Positions 50,471-64,000 of a stretch of 64,000 nucleotides of DNA are shown piece by piece. Location: positions 50,874,106 to 50,938,105 of the forward strand of contig JACBWW010000003.1 of the NCBI GenBank assembly GCA_020086605.1, read 5' to 3'. Both the position numbers and the translations under genes were made by a program. This stretch comes from Lanius collurio. Its lineage: Eukaryota > Chordata > Aves > Passeriformes > Laniidae. The first letter of the stretch is position 1; each line of letters starts with the position of its first letter. The notes below the pieces were generated by a model. The model saw only the letters and a program-made list of their open reading frames with translations. It made no database searches and was not told the DNA's origin.

Positions 50471-50550
50471 GAAAAAACATTAAAACCAAAATAAAGAAAA
50501 AAAAAAGAGGGAAAAACCCACCAAAACCAAAACAATCCAACACCCCAAAA
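50471..50550 (+). repeat. A/C-rich low-complexity tract
   Basis: An A-rich stretch with C runs (AAAAACCCACCAAAACCAAA, CAATCCAACACCCCAAAA), close to a similar shorter tract at 50366-50391. Confidence 0.75.
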
Positions 50551-53500
50551 TGATGGGTTCAGCATGATTTGTTTTATTTTCAAATAAAATAATTGACATC
50601 TGTCATGTAGGTGCATGTGGTAAGCAGTTCACTATGTTTGCTATGAAAAGTGTATATAATGGTATACATAGTTCCTGTGAAGAGAACATTAGAAAACTTT
50701 ACTGGAATTTTCACTGATTCATGCAGCTGAGTACATTCCCTAATATCCAATCAAGTTAGAGATTCATTAATATTTTCCAGAACTTTTATCCTTTGCTTTA
50801 TTTTCCCACTCTATTTCACATGTCCAAATAGATATTCTCTGCCAGAAGAAATGAAGACCTCAACTTATAGTAGTTGTTGTCATTATTTCTCCAACATCAA
50901 AGGAAAAAAAAAGCATAGAGGAAGAAAACTCCAAACAGCTATCAAACCAACAAAAACTATCACCATCAACACCTGTATTTGAATGAGTAATTTAACTTAA
51001 CTTTTCTTCAATTCTATTCTAGATTTGTTGCATTTCTTTTAAAAATAAGGTGTTTATTTATTTTTCTCATTAATTTTAGTAGAATTCTTGCCTTTAACAT
51101 TTTTCTATTAAGCTACCTAGGAAAATAATTCCAAGATGTTCATTATACACTAAGGATATGCTCATAGTTATTACTGTTTATTCTGGTAGTTTTTATAATC
51201 AATTCTGATGGTAATTGTTTCTGAGGAATTTAATTTAAACTTATTATAAGAGCTTGGTGACAAATAAGTATATCCCAATATCCTAGTACTAAATAGCTGA
51301 CTTCACACTAAATTAGCATTCTAGACTACTTTAGGCTAAGATATTCTAGACTATTTTCATGACCGCTTTGTCCATTTTCAAAATCTCTATTTGGGTGGTG
51401 TACCCTAAGTTATCGTTCCATTGGTTATAAAAGATCTATGTAGCAGTTCTATGAATCCAGATGAGACCCCTGGGTCTTAATGTAACCTGCAATTTGTAAT
51501 ACTGAATCAAAAGATGCCCCTTTTGCAAAGACAAGTGAAAGATGCAAAAAAAAGATGTTAAAAGAGACTAAATGTTAAGGTTTTACTGTGTAGCAGATGT
51601 GAGAAGGGAAATAAGCAATATAACATTCTCAATTTCCAGTCTAGCAAAACTTGAGAAGAATAATTACATGAAATATTATTAAAAAACAAAATCAGTCAAA
51701 GATTGGGAATGAAGGATATTAATAACCTGTGAGCACCAAATAAATTACCTAATTTGACATGAAAACCAGGCCTAGCAATGAAGAATGAGCATAATAACTT
51801 AGTGTCAGAACCTTTGAAACCATAGATGTAAATGAGGTTTCTTTTCTGCAGGTTGTTTTATGAGATGAAAAAAGTAGGAATAAATGAATACAGAATCTTT
51901 AAATTAAATGGCAAAAACGTGCCTCTGCTTATTTTAGTTGTCAGTGGTGTCAAACATGAGCACAGTAGTGAGACAAATCTACATACCAATGTATTATAGA
52001 AAACAGAGATTTATGTTATTTATTATTCAACAAAGTTAATTAACCCATCAAGATGACCTCAGCTGAAAAGGGAAGAATTATTTCCTGGATTTTTTTTTTT
52101 TTTTTCTTCTTTACAGGGCTTTCATTTCATAAAAAGATATAAGGAAGGCACAGCCCTGGACAAAACAGGGCTTGGGGCACTTCTCTTGCTATTTTCAGAA
52201 GAGCCTCATCTTGACAGCTATTCAAGCTGTACTAAAACTGTTCAGGATGAATGGTAAAGTTATTTTAAATCTTTTTTAATCCATGGCTCACAGAGGGAAG
52301 TTCTCTGCTGAATTCCTTGAAATAGTTGAATAGTTCTTTAAAGATGAAATATCATGTACCTAATTTGAAAGTCTAGTTGTTATTATTATGCAGTAGTACT
52401 GAAGAACAAAGAGAAGCATATGGCCAACTCTAGATATATCAATTCAGTATCACTGGAGATACAGAATCCCCCTTAATTGAAATACCAAGAGTTTAAAAAA
52501 GATATTTAAAAACAGTGAAGATGAAGAAGTTAGTTGCTTATATATCTTTCCAGAAGTTTCAAGAATGAAAAGAGTGGAAGAGAGATTACACTTCAGGGGT
52601 TATATAGCCACAGAAACCTTTCAGTGACTGAAAGCTGATTGAGAAAATATAAAAAACTACCACTGATAGAAGATTAATGCAGGGAACATTCTCTGCTTTA
52701 GCTTACATGGTTGCTTTGCCCCAGATGGTATGTCTGCGATTCGTTTTACTCCGTTGACAGCATTGTTCTCTACAGAGCTGATGGATAACTGGTTTTTGCT
52801 TTACGAGTAACAATCTGCCAGCAATGACTCATTAGCATTTTAGACTGGTATTTTTGTATGAAAAAAGAGTTGAGTAAAACTGGGATAAATATTCCCCAGA
52901 TAACACATCAAAGGTTGTGTCTACATAAGAATTTTGGTTCAGATCTTCCCTCTAAATCTTAAACGTGCTGAGTGGTTTTATTATGAACAAATTAGCTTCC
53001 TGTCAGAGGAAGCACACTGAGCAGCTCAGCTTGGTGCACAAAACATGTGTTCCATCTCTTTTTGGAGAAAAAGTCAAAATTACTGACAGATCTTTTTGTC
53101 CAATAAGTAATGATGACATGTAGCCCAGAGGACTGGACCAGATATAGTCCAAGGAAAATTCTCTGAGCCACATGTCCCACAAATGTAGATAATTCAGAAT
53201 CAATTATTTGTTTCATGACCTGATCATTCTGCTGGATTATTTATTAATTCAGACAAAAACACAGTATGTGAAGTTTAGCCTTTCTCTTAGGAGAGGAGAT
53301 GTAAGGTATTCCTGATATTATTGTTTGGGAAGTGCAAATGATGATATTTAATGTACACACACTAACCTTAACAGCTCTTTTCTTCTACTTATCTGTTTTT
53401 ATTGAAAGCTCCTCTAGTACTAGCCATGTATTGGAACAACACTTGTTTATGCCTTATTAATCAAATAAACTTCATTCTTCCTTTTTGAATTTTAATACAT

Positions 53501-56289
53501 AGGGACGCTTTTATAAAGGTGTTCTCCAAATGAACTGAATTGTCATCATTTAATCATGTCAAAATTAACAATAAAATATGATATCTTACAGATATTTAAA
53601 AATAAATTGTGAGAGGCAGTTTGTAACCTTGGAGACACAACTGTCATGATTTTAATCTTTGCCTGTTATTTTATTCTAAAAGACAAAAGTGATTTTTTTC
53701 ACAATAAAATGTCCTGAGACATTTAGGTTTTTAAACTTTGACAACAGAATTGCTTCAGAAGCTCTATCCTGTTTGGCTTCATTTATTTTTTTCAATTTGA
53801 ACATTTTCTTCTCATCAGCTATGGAGAATAAGAATAAGGATCCAGAAATCAATTTTCTACTATTGTAATAATGTGATTACTCATGAAGTACTACTTTTTC
53901 ATGTAGATGTTTTTTAAAGAAAAGAAAAAAAAAAAAAAAGTGAGATTGAGAAAGGAAGACAGTTGCATTGTGTTCTAGTTTTTGCCACAGATTCAACACC
54001 TAAAAATTGTCCATCTTTTAATCAAAGAAGCCAGAATGAGAAAAGAAAGACAAAAAAGAGCTGTGAAACCTAGCATCATATTCTCACACTATTATGGCTA
54101 TAATCAAAATTATGCACTGCTGTTCACAATGTCATGCAATAACACAACTTGGATTTTAGTCAGTATTTTTGATGATTTAAACCTTACCTCAGTTCTTATT
54201 CTCATCTATATCTGATTAGGTTCACCATGAACTAGTTTAAAGTTCTACTGCAGATATTTAGATTCTTGTTTACTCCACATTTCATAAATTCTTAAAATTA
54301 CACATAACTGGAATTAAAATCAGACTATTTAACCCAAAAATTAAATGCAATTATTTCAGTAGCACTTTTGAAAAAAATAACTTGAATTTTTAAATAAAAT
54401 ACTTGAAAAGGGTATTGTGTTATTCCATAGGATTTAATGTATGTCATCCGAGTGTACTCTCAAGGGCATCTTCAAAACTCAAAAAAGAAATACACTGGTA
54501 ATCACTCCAATCCAAGAACAACTACATTTCTAAGAAAGGAGAAGTGTAAAGGCCCTAAAATAAATGATAAAAAAGGTTTATAGTTGAGAGCAGTAAAATA
54601 TCAGAAATAGAAAGTGAATATTTTTTTCTTACTATTTATCAGTTATTGAAAGCAAACACAAGAATTTAATGATTACTTGCTCAAAAATTCATTTCTTGAA
54701 CCATTAAAATATCCACTCTTTACAGAGTTTTCCTGCTCTCCTTTCCCCCATATTCTAATATTTCTTTAATGTCCTCCATTTCTTCCACCTTCTGACAACA
54801 ACCTTCTTAAAAATATTTCTTATTTCTGATTTGTCATGAGCTGAACTCATCCCTCTATCTTAATTCTCAAATTACTTATGGAAGAAACAAGAATTGAACT
54901 GGGTTATTCTGAGTCTGCAAGGAGCTCATTCCTGCACGGTGATGGAACACAGTAGGCAGTGTTCTTGCAAGAGAAATTATGGCTGCCATTACTCTCCCTT
55001 TTATAAATTTTCCCTGTCACTAGCTTTGCTTTTTTGTTTTATTCAGCAAGGTATACATTTTTTGCTTGCTGTATATGATGTATATTCTAATTCTCTGAGT
55101 AATACTTGTTTTCATGCCATCTTCAAAAATTTGCCAGAATAAAGCTTTAAAGATATACATTTAAAGATTTACTGTAGTCCAATTTGTCTGGTAAAATAGG
55201 TGTGGTTTAGATTACTGTATTCCTCCTCTAGTTATATAGTTGTTTTCTTAAGTGTTTACTGTTACTGGCCATTATAGCATATGAACTAATATTAATAACT
55301 AATATGAAATAATAATGAATCTCTTCTGAGAAGTAGGGGTCCTCTTTTATTTTGCAAATAAAATAAACAAAGCCTCTATTCCTCTCTGCTATATGTCAGT
55401 GAACATTCCAGCTTTGGACTTGTGGCTTGATAAGCAACACTTTTGCTCTTTTGTGAGTCATTCACTTAAATGAAATTAGCAAATAATGCAGTTTTACAGA
55501 AGAAAAATTATTTGGGATAGAAAGTAGTTTAAAAAGGAGAATGGAAATCCATACAAAGAGGTATTACAACAAACCCCTATATTTAATGTATATACTAGTT
55601 CAGTTTTCTAAAATTATCAGTTCATGGATATTCTGTTATATAGTCATACCTCCACAAACGACAAGATACAATACGACTTATATTTCATTCTAAAATAGAA
55701 TATTAGCATACTTTTGATTTCAACTGAAATTAAAATTTTGATTATATATGAAATTAAAATGAATGTCTCTACAGTAAATACAACAACCCAACTCAAGGTA
55801 CACATGATGAATCAGAAATAAGCCCTGAAATTGTTTCAGGTGTTCACTTTATTCATAAATAATTCGGGCAACTGTGAAGTTGCCTTAAATAAGAGAACAT
55901 ACCTAAACTTCTACAAGTAAAGGGTCTCAAATTCTGAAAAAAGTGTCTGGATAGTGACTTTCTTTCAGAAATAAGGCTGCAGTGATCCTTTCAATGTTTC
56001 CACCAACTTTTTTTTTCCTCCTTCTGCACCTTTTCAAGAATACAGTTTAATTCTAGAACACAACCACTTAGTTCAGGTTTACTATGCAGATATTTTACTG
56101 AGGATATGTATTATGGAATCAACCTGTCTTGATGTTTATGTATAGCTCTACTTCAAAGACATAAACAAAAATACAGTAACACAGATTCTGCATATTGTGA
56201 AGATATTAAAATTTCTGAAAATACAAACATAGTTATAATTTGTTGAAAAAACAATGCAGCTGAGCCACACACATGAAGAGCTCTCTTCA

Positions 56290-58276
<1,987 letters not shown>

Positions 58277-58471
58277 TTTGGCAGTAAGGCCGCTCATTTC
58301 TCCAGCTCCAGGTGCCATTAGCAAGACATTCGATAGATGCTGGCCCCAAACCATAATACCCAGGATCACAGCTGAAAACTACTTTTGTTTTATATTCATA
58401 ATGTGAACCATTCACTATTCTCCATCTTCCATGTTCCAGGGTGAAAGAATTGATGCTCGGACATGTAACAA
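58277..58471 (-). CDS. CSMD3: CSMD3 exon, CCP domain 2
   Basis: A 195-nt exon, phase 1-1, encoding a 65-residue CCP starting VVTCPSINSF. Cysteines fall at residues 4, 35, 49 and 64 and the Trp at 55. It is the longest CCP here because of an insertion between Cys1 and Cys2. Sequons lie at N21 (NGS) and N52 (NGT, just before the Trp). The donor is A|GTGAGT. The acceptor reads TTTTGGAAG, with purines directly before the AG, so it is a mediocre 3' splice site. The reading frame and family wording nevertheless fix it. Confidence 0.95.
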
Positions 58472-59827
58472 CTTCCAAAATAACAAAAATACACAGTTAT
58501 TGGTGACTTAGTACAGGCAAATTGGAAAAATTATTATTGGAAAAAAATATTATTCAATAAATGTATTTTAAACATAGTGACATAATCTTTGAGAACTAAG
58601 GCTATATTTGAAATTGCCTGTGGTTAGCAGCTTATGAGTTGTCTCATTTAACTAATAATGATCCAGAGAGAGCAGGGATTGTGTGTGCAGAGTGATGCAG
58701 CTGGTGTAGGTCAAAGCTATACCATGATTGAATTCACTGTAGGTAGACCTTCTGTGACACTTTACATCAGGCACCAGAATCTTTATTAAAATTTTAAGTA
58801 GATTTAAATGGAGAAATTATTTTTCTACCCAGGTAAACTCTATGAGATATGATAGACTTATTTGAGAGACTGCACATTGGTGACAGATAAAATAATATAC
58901 ATGTCCAAGTTATTTTTCAACAGCTATATATTTTTGTCTCATTTTTAATTCTAAGTGTTCTTCCTCCAGAAATGGAATTCAAAAAATTCCACAGCATTAA
59001 TATAATAAACAATAGTATAAGAAGCATAACAATTTTTTCCTACTTTGTTTTTCTCTATTTTCATAGGTTTTTGAGAAAGAGGAAAACTCATAACCGAATG
59101 AAATTTTCAAAAACAAGAAGAAAAAAGGGGAGAAAGAGGAAATCCTTGAAAAACACTCCAGTGTTAATTTGCTTTCATTTCCAAAATTCATTGGGTGAGA
59201 TATCCTGATGCGCATGAGACACTGACATCCCTGTATTGGTCTCCACAATCACCTGGGTATTCATATCCTATTTGTAACTGCTGATATCCTCTACTTTTTG
59301 GGAGTAAAATGCATTTTCTCTGCAGTGATGTTCCCCCAAGTTTTGATGATGTAGGAATAGAACAATAGGATGAATATAAATAATAAGCAGCAGTTTCAAA
59401 CAATTATCACAGAGGTTTTGCAGTTCTGAATAGTAAAAAGGGTCTGTTAACAGTATATGAATTATGCAGCTCTCACTGAAAGATGACTTTTTCAAAAAAC
59501 CTCAGCAACCATTAACTTTGATTTAACTGTAAATGAATTATTAGTTTGATTGTATTCTTTAAGCTCCACTATTTTTATTCTGATGTTTGATTGTATTATA
59601 TAAGCTCTAGCATATTTATCCTTCTTATGCTTTTAAGTTTCAGCATCTGTTAATTATATATATTTCAAATACGTATTTCATAGTAATTTAATATCAGCAA
59701 TAATTCATAGATTGAAGTAACCTGAAGATTAAAGTTTAAGTTGTGTGAAGATTTGTGCCCTGAAAAAAAAAATAAAAAATGTACAGACAGGTTTTTACTT
59801 CCCAGAGACTTTTTACATGTTACTCAC
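58472..59827 (-). other. Intron
   Basis: A 1.4 kb AT-rich intron with no recognised repeat or gene. Its open frames carry no recognisable domain. Confidence 0.8.
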
Positions 59828-60013
59828 CTACACAGCGAGGTGTTTTATTGTGATTGCTCCAGGTACCATCCGGCTGGCAGACTGCAGTAGTAAGCTCTTT
59901 GGCTGATAGCCTATATCCATCATTGCAAAAATAAGTAACACGGGTGCCAACTAAGTAATCTGTAGTTAATATCCCACCATTTACTGGAGCTTTGGGAATT
60001 CCACAAGATATTG
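59828..60013 (-). CDS. CSMD3: CSMD3 exon, CCP/sushi domain 1 of the window
   Basis: This is the most 5' coding exon of the transcript in the window, 186 nt and phase 1 at both ends. Its acceptor is CTACTCAG and its donor is G|GTGAGT. It encodes one CCP/sushi module of 62 residues starting AISCGIPKAP, with the four disulphide cysteines at residues 4, 30, 46 and 61, the invariant Trp at 52, and an NKT sequon at residue 56. CCP modules are extracellular beta-sandwich beads with Cys1-Cys3 and Cys2-Cys4 bridges. In CSMD proteins they form the stalk C-terminal to the CUB/CCP pairs. The exon joins in frame to the one at 58277-58471. The preceding exon is not found between 60014 and 64000. Confidence 0.95.
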
Positions 60014-60359
60014 CTGAGTAGACAGAAAGACAAAGGTTTTTACATCTTCAATATAAGTTTCCACTGAACTCAAAGAGCTTATGCATTGCAACATCACTAG
60101 TCTTAAATTAGTAAAAAATATTTTTTAACTCATTAATGTGTGTTTTAATCATGCAAATAAATTCTTTTAAAATTTTAAGGAATTGAATCCAATGAAGCTT
60201 TTGCATTTTGATGAAGGAAATAAAAAATAAGAACAAGGGTTCATAACTCTGCAGCTAACCATTCAAACTTTGTGACCTCTGGCAAAACACTAAAATTAAC
60301 TTCCAAGATTCTATTTTTTCCATCTGGAAAGAAGAAAGCAAGCACCCTTTTGAAAATAT

Positions 60360-61400
60360 TGAATCACAGAATCATAGAATGACCTGGGGTAAAAGGGACC
60401 TTAAAGATCTAGTTCCAATCCCTCTTCAACAGGACATCTTTCTCTAGATCAGGTTAAAGCTTAAAGCTCAGTCCAGCCTGGATTTCACTTCCAGTGATGG
60501 GGCATCTACAACTCCTCTGGGCAACCTGTTCCAGTGCCTCACCACCCTCACAGTCAGGAACTCCTTCCTGATGTATGATTTGAACCAGCTCTCTTTCATT
60601 TTAAAGCCATTCCCACCTATCCTGTTAAGGTCTGCATGCCCTTGCAAAAAGTCCCTCTCCAGGTTTCCTGTAGGCTTGTTTTAGCCCTTGTCTTTGTCAT
60701 CAGTGACCTGGGAATTGCGGCTGAAGCACCTGTCAGCAAAGACTGAATCAAAACCACTGCTGAGTATCTCAGCTGTCTCCATGTCCCAGGTGACCAGGTC
60801 TTCTGTATCCTTCTGGAGAGGGTCCACAATTTGCCTAGTCTTCCTTTTAACACCAATATATCTTTAGAAGCTGTTCTTGTTCCCCTTGACAGATGTATTT
60901 TATCATGGCTCTAGCTTTCCTAACCCGATCCAAGGTTGCTTGGACACTTTGTCTGTATTCCTCCCACGGTACCTGTCCTCACTTCCACCCTCCCTAGGCT
61001 TCGTTCTTGTGTTTCATTTTGTCCAGGAGCTCCTTGCTCATCCAGGCAGGTGTCCTGAAGTTTCTACCTGATTTTCTCTTTGACAAGATGAGACATTTCT
61101 GAGCTTGGAAGAAGTGATCCTTGACTATTTACCAGGTATCTTGGTTCCCTCTTTAATCTAAAACTTTATTCCATGGTAATCTACAAAGTAAATCCCTGAA
61201 GTGGCCAAACTCAGTTCTTCTGAAGTCAAGGGTAGCTAGTGCCCACCCTTCTCACTGCTCTAAGGATTTTGTACTCTCTAATTTCACAGTCACTGCACCC
61301 TTCAGCTTTACATTCCTTATCAGCCCCTCCTTGTTGATGAGAAAAAGGTCCAGCATAGCACCGCTCCTTGCTGGCTCTTCTTTCTCTTAGAGTAGCAAGT
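60360..61400 (-). mobile_element. CR1 LINE with internal deletion, minus orientation
   Basis: The plus strand starts AATCACAGAATCATAGAATG, the reverse complement of a CR1 tail. The part up to about 60690 is CR1 3' UTR and ORF2 C-terminus. The part from about 60690 to 61400 reads, on the minus strand, as the end of the endonuclease and the linker before the reverse transcriptase (EGCSDCEIREYKILRAVRRV, then KRKTRQIVDPL and LVTWDMETAEIL). The reverse transcriptase itself is missing. Sense with respect to CSMD3. Confidence 0.88.
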
Positions 61401-61550
61401 TGAAAACTGCAAATAAAAGTGTAAGCCACTATTTAATTCATTTTCTTTAACAGAAATAATGTATCAAGAGAAGATCTGCGTCTAAATAACGTTCTGTCTG
61501 TGTTGGGAATAAAAATAAAAACTAACCCTGAGTGGGGCACTGCCAGCATT

Positions 61551-61611
61551 CTCCCTCAGGGCCGGGCCGGGCCCTGCTCGGCCTGGCCTGACCCAGGAGG
61601 CAGCCGCCCAG
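61551..61611. other. Small GC-rich island
   Basis: About 60 bases with GGGCCGGGCCGGGCCCTGCT and CGGCCTGGCCTGACCC in an otherwise AT-rich intron. I cannot assign it to a gene, exon or repeat family. Confidence 0.6.
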
Positions 61612-62015
61612 TAAGAGATGATCTGAACAAAACCACACAACATTCTAAAACCATCTATCTAATGTAGGTCAGATAAAAAAAAAAAAAAAAGTGAATAAAA
61701 AGGGCTTAGGCATCTAAGTTTGAAGTACCTTTTGAAGTCAAATCTTGAGCCCTAAAAAAGTACCTATCATGCCCACACAGGAAGGTTAATCCTCTCAGAC
61801 TATGGATAAATACTTGGGAAAAAAAAGAGCGCAATCTATTTTTGCCCCTACTGGGAGCTGATCTGACATAAAATTGATCTGCTTCATAAGCAATAAAAGA
61901 ACTGTGTGACACAGTACCAAAGCTAATAACCACAGCTAAGACACAGGTAAAGCACCAATCGTATAACAACTTGCAGACTGGAGGTGTAAAAATCAATGTT
62001 AAAATATTCTTGCAT

Positions 62016-62123
62016 TGCCATAAAAAAATCCATAAAAATCCATAAAAAAATACATTGCCATAAATTTACATGTGAATTTAAAAAACGTGTAAATTTAAAA
62101 AACAACAACAACCCCAAAACCCA
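62016..62123. repeat. Low-complexity direct repeats and an A/C tract
   Basis: Local direct repeats (CCATAAAAA units at 62019-62050 and GTG(T)AATTTAAAAAAC twice at 62071-62103), followed by an A/C-rich run at 62097-62123. These look like slippage products. Confidence 0.7.
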
Positions 62124-62949
62124 CAGTACAGACATACTGCTGTAAAGGTCACAGAAAACTATTTCTAATTTGCTTTCACCCTATCTTTGCAACCATAAGA
62201 ACATGTACCTAATGGCTGTCACAATATCTACTGGCACCTGGAGACAAACACACATTTGGAAGAAAATAGGAAAACTGTGATTAGGAAATGGAAGACCCCA
62301 AGAAACTGTAATTGATTTCAAAATTCCAGAGGGTATGATGAGGACATGATGAAAGATAGATAAAAAGTGACAAGTTAATTAAACCAGAATATCCATCTTC
62401 TATCTTTTACTGACCATCTGATAAACCTATACTATTTCACTTGCCATCACCAAAAAAAGAAGCCACTTCTATGATACTAAAATGCAAACATGTGACCATA
62501 TTTATTGCTTGTTAAATTCCTCAACAGCTTGGATTGCAAATTAGGCAAGTCTATCCATTCCAAGATGGTATCAATATGCTTGTATAACCAAGGTATAACC
62601 AAATAACACTGTTTACTGCATAACTGGCCTAGCATAACCTCTTCCTTCAAAAGCATATGTTAATGATAATAAGAACTTTGAGATAATAGCAAGAGTTGCC
62701 CAAACAATGTTCATTATGTTACATCAGGGCCAGCATTCAGCAGCACATAAAATTAATATCCACTTGCAAAATACTTGTAACATGTAAACACCATTGATTA
62801 CAATCCTAATCACCAGCAAATTCTACAATAACATTTATTTACGTAATGCACATAATTCACATTCTGTCTCTTTTACCAATCAGTAAAATATATATCAGAT
62901 ACATTCTAGCTATAACTTGAAATGTTCTATATCTACCACTGTAGATGGT

Positions 62950-63035
62950 GATATAGATGATATAGATAGATATAGATATAGATATAGATATAGATATAGA
63001 TATAGATATAGATATAGATAAAGATATAGATATAT
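62950..63035 (+). repeat. (GATATA)n microsatellite
   Basis: About 86 bases of GATATA hexamers with minor interruptions (GATGATATAGATA at the start, one GATAAA near the end). The period is six. It is a simple repeat with no spacer structure. Confidence 0.95.
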
Positions 63036-63287
63036 CCTTCAGTATTCAAAAATCTCCATCAGTGATTTGATAAATTTTGAGTCATATTATCTATATTATC
63101 CAGTCAATCTTGTGACACAAGAAAAATAAATCCCTCCTTTAACCTTAAAGTTTTAAGAAACAACATGCAACTCAGCACACCAAATTCTTGATAGCAGACT
63201 TTTATATAAACAATAGAGCTCCCAAAGGTCACCCAATGACATTTTAATTTACAGCAGTTTTGACCTGAATTTCATCTATGTGGAAAC

Positions 63288-63470
63288 TTGCAAAGAAAAG
63301 CTGCCCAGAGAAATTGTGGATGCCCCATCCTTGGAAGTGTTCTAGGTCAGCTTGCACTGGCTTTAAGCAATCTGCTCTAGTGAACAGTGCTCCTGCCCAT
63401 CCCAGAGGGACTGGAACTAGATCTTTAAGGTCACTTCCAAGTAAAACCTTGTATGATTCTATGAAAATTA
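63288..63470 (+). mobile_element. CR1 LINE 3' fragment, plus orientation
   Basis: A short CR1 3' end: GCAAAGAAAAGCTGCCCAGA...GTGGATGCCCCATCC..., then AGGGACTGGAACTAGATCTT and the tail CCTTGTATGATTCTATG. About 180 bp, antisense to CSMD3. Confidence 0.88.
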
Positions 63471-64000
63471 TCTTTTAGTAAGGGGAAAAAGTGACAATAT
63501 CAGGATAAGTTATTGCCACATCAGATAATTCGATAAGAAAAAATGACAAACAGGAAATATGCAAAATTCCCTAAAAATACATCTATCAAAGAAATGTTTG
63601 GTCATTGTATGCCAGCCTAGGCAATATTGTGAATCAAACTGAAACATTATAATCTATTCCTTTTTATTAAACTTCAGAACACATTTCCACTTCCAAAGAT
63701 ATACATACATAAACAGACACAGACCTTGGAAAACCTTAATTATATTAGTTCTCAAAGAACACCAGCATTTTGAAGACCTACCTGAAATTTCAGAAATTAT
63801 TGTTAGACCAGAATGACATTTCTAAATACTCTTCACTGTGTGTTAAAGCACTATTTTTTTCGTATCTGTCAGTCTTATTATATCCTCTTGAAATACTGTT
63901 TCTTTAAAGTAAATTTGTTTTTATGAGGTTGAAAAATTTTGGCACAGAAGTATGACCATAAAGTATTTACCCGCTATAACTTTTACGTCAGAAAACTGGT

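Larger units (their letters stand above)
60014..64000 (-). other. Intron (partial) before the first exon in the window
   Basis: At least 4.0 kb of intron. It holds a minus CR1 (60360-61400), a GC-rich island (61551-61611), A/C and direct-repeat low complexity (62016-62123), a GATATA microsatellite (62950-63035) and a plus CR1 (63288-63470). No further exon is seen before the window ends. Confidence 0.8.

Noticed and set aside
62950..63035. Regular repeat considered as a CRISPR-like array
   Set aside because: The six-base period without unique spacers is a microsatellite, and this is a vertebrate intron.
63965..64000. Donor-like site with an open frame at the window edge, possibly the 3' end of the next upstream exon
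   Set aside because: The frame before the GTAAAT site lacks the Cys-containing end of a CCP expected upstream of the AISCGIP domain, and the split codon context does not fit.

Overview
This window is vertebrate nuclear DNA, almost certainly from a bird. The evidence is a large multi-exon gene with GT-AG introns, AT-rich introns, and many truncated CR1 (Chicken Repeat 1) LINEs ending in the avian ATTCTATGATTCT tail. A solo LTR bounded by TGTCCT/AGGACA resembles passerine ERV LTRs, which hints at a songbird. There is no bacterial-type operon, CRISPR array, tRNA or rRNA.

The whole window lies inside one gene on the minus strand, which I identify as CSMD3 (CUB and Sushi multiple domains 3). Seventeen coding exons were assembled by hand from splice sites and reading phase. 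They run from 60013 (5' in the transcript) down to 547 and give 2742 nt, or 914 codons, with no stop or frameshift. They encode fourteen consecutive complement-control (CCP/sushi) domains, then a short linker (2777-2842) and the first part of the post-sushi ectodomain (547-705). The upstream exons (CUB/CCP pairs) and the downstream ones (rest of ectodomain, transmembrane helix, cytoplasmic tail) lie outside the window. Twelve CCPs have one exon each. The thirteenth is unusually split over two exons (16352-16425 and 8139-8250) by an 8.1 kb phase-0 intron. All other junctions are phase 1. The choice of CSMD3 over CSMD1 or CSMD2 rests on the wording of the linker and post-sushi segment.

The other ~96% is intron. 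It holds about a dozen CR1 fragments in both orientations, two LTR-like elements (one inserted inside an older CR1), microsatellites, recurrent A/C-rich tracts, two small local tandem duplications, two GC-rich islands and a good CTCF-type motif. The largest introns are 46744-56387 (9.6 kb), 8251-16351 (8.1 kb) and 16856-23262 (6.4 kb).

I found no previously undescribed system. The most checkable points are the split CCP and frame-neutral exon modularity, a run of four adjacent CCPs with a glycosylation sequon at the same place, a (UG)9 tract 110 nt after a donor site, a weak donor, inverted CR1 pairs flanking exons, and the LTR-in-CR1 nest.
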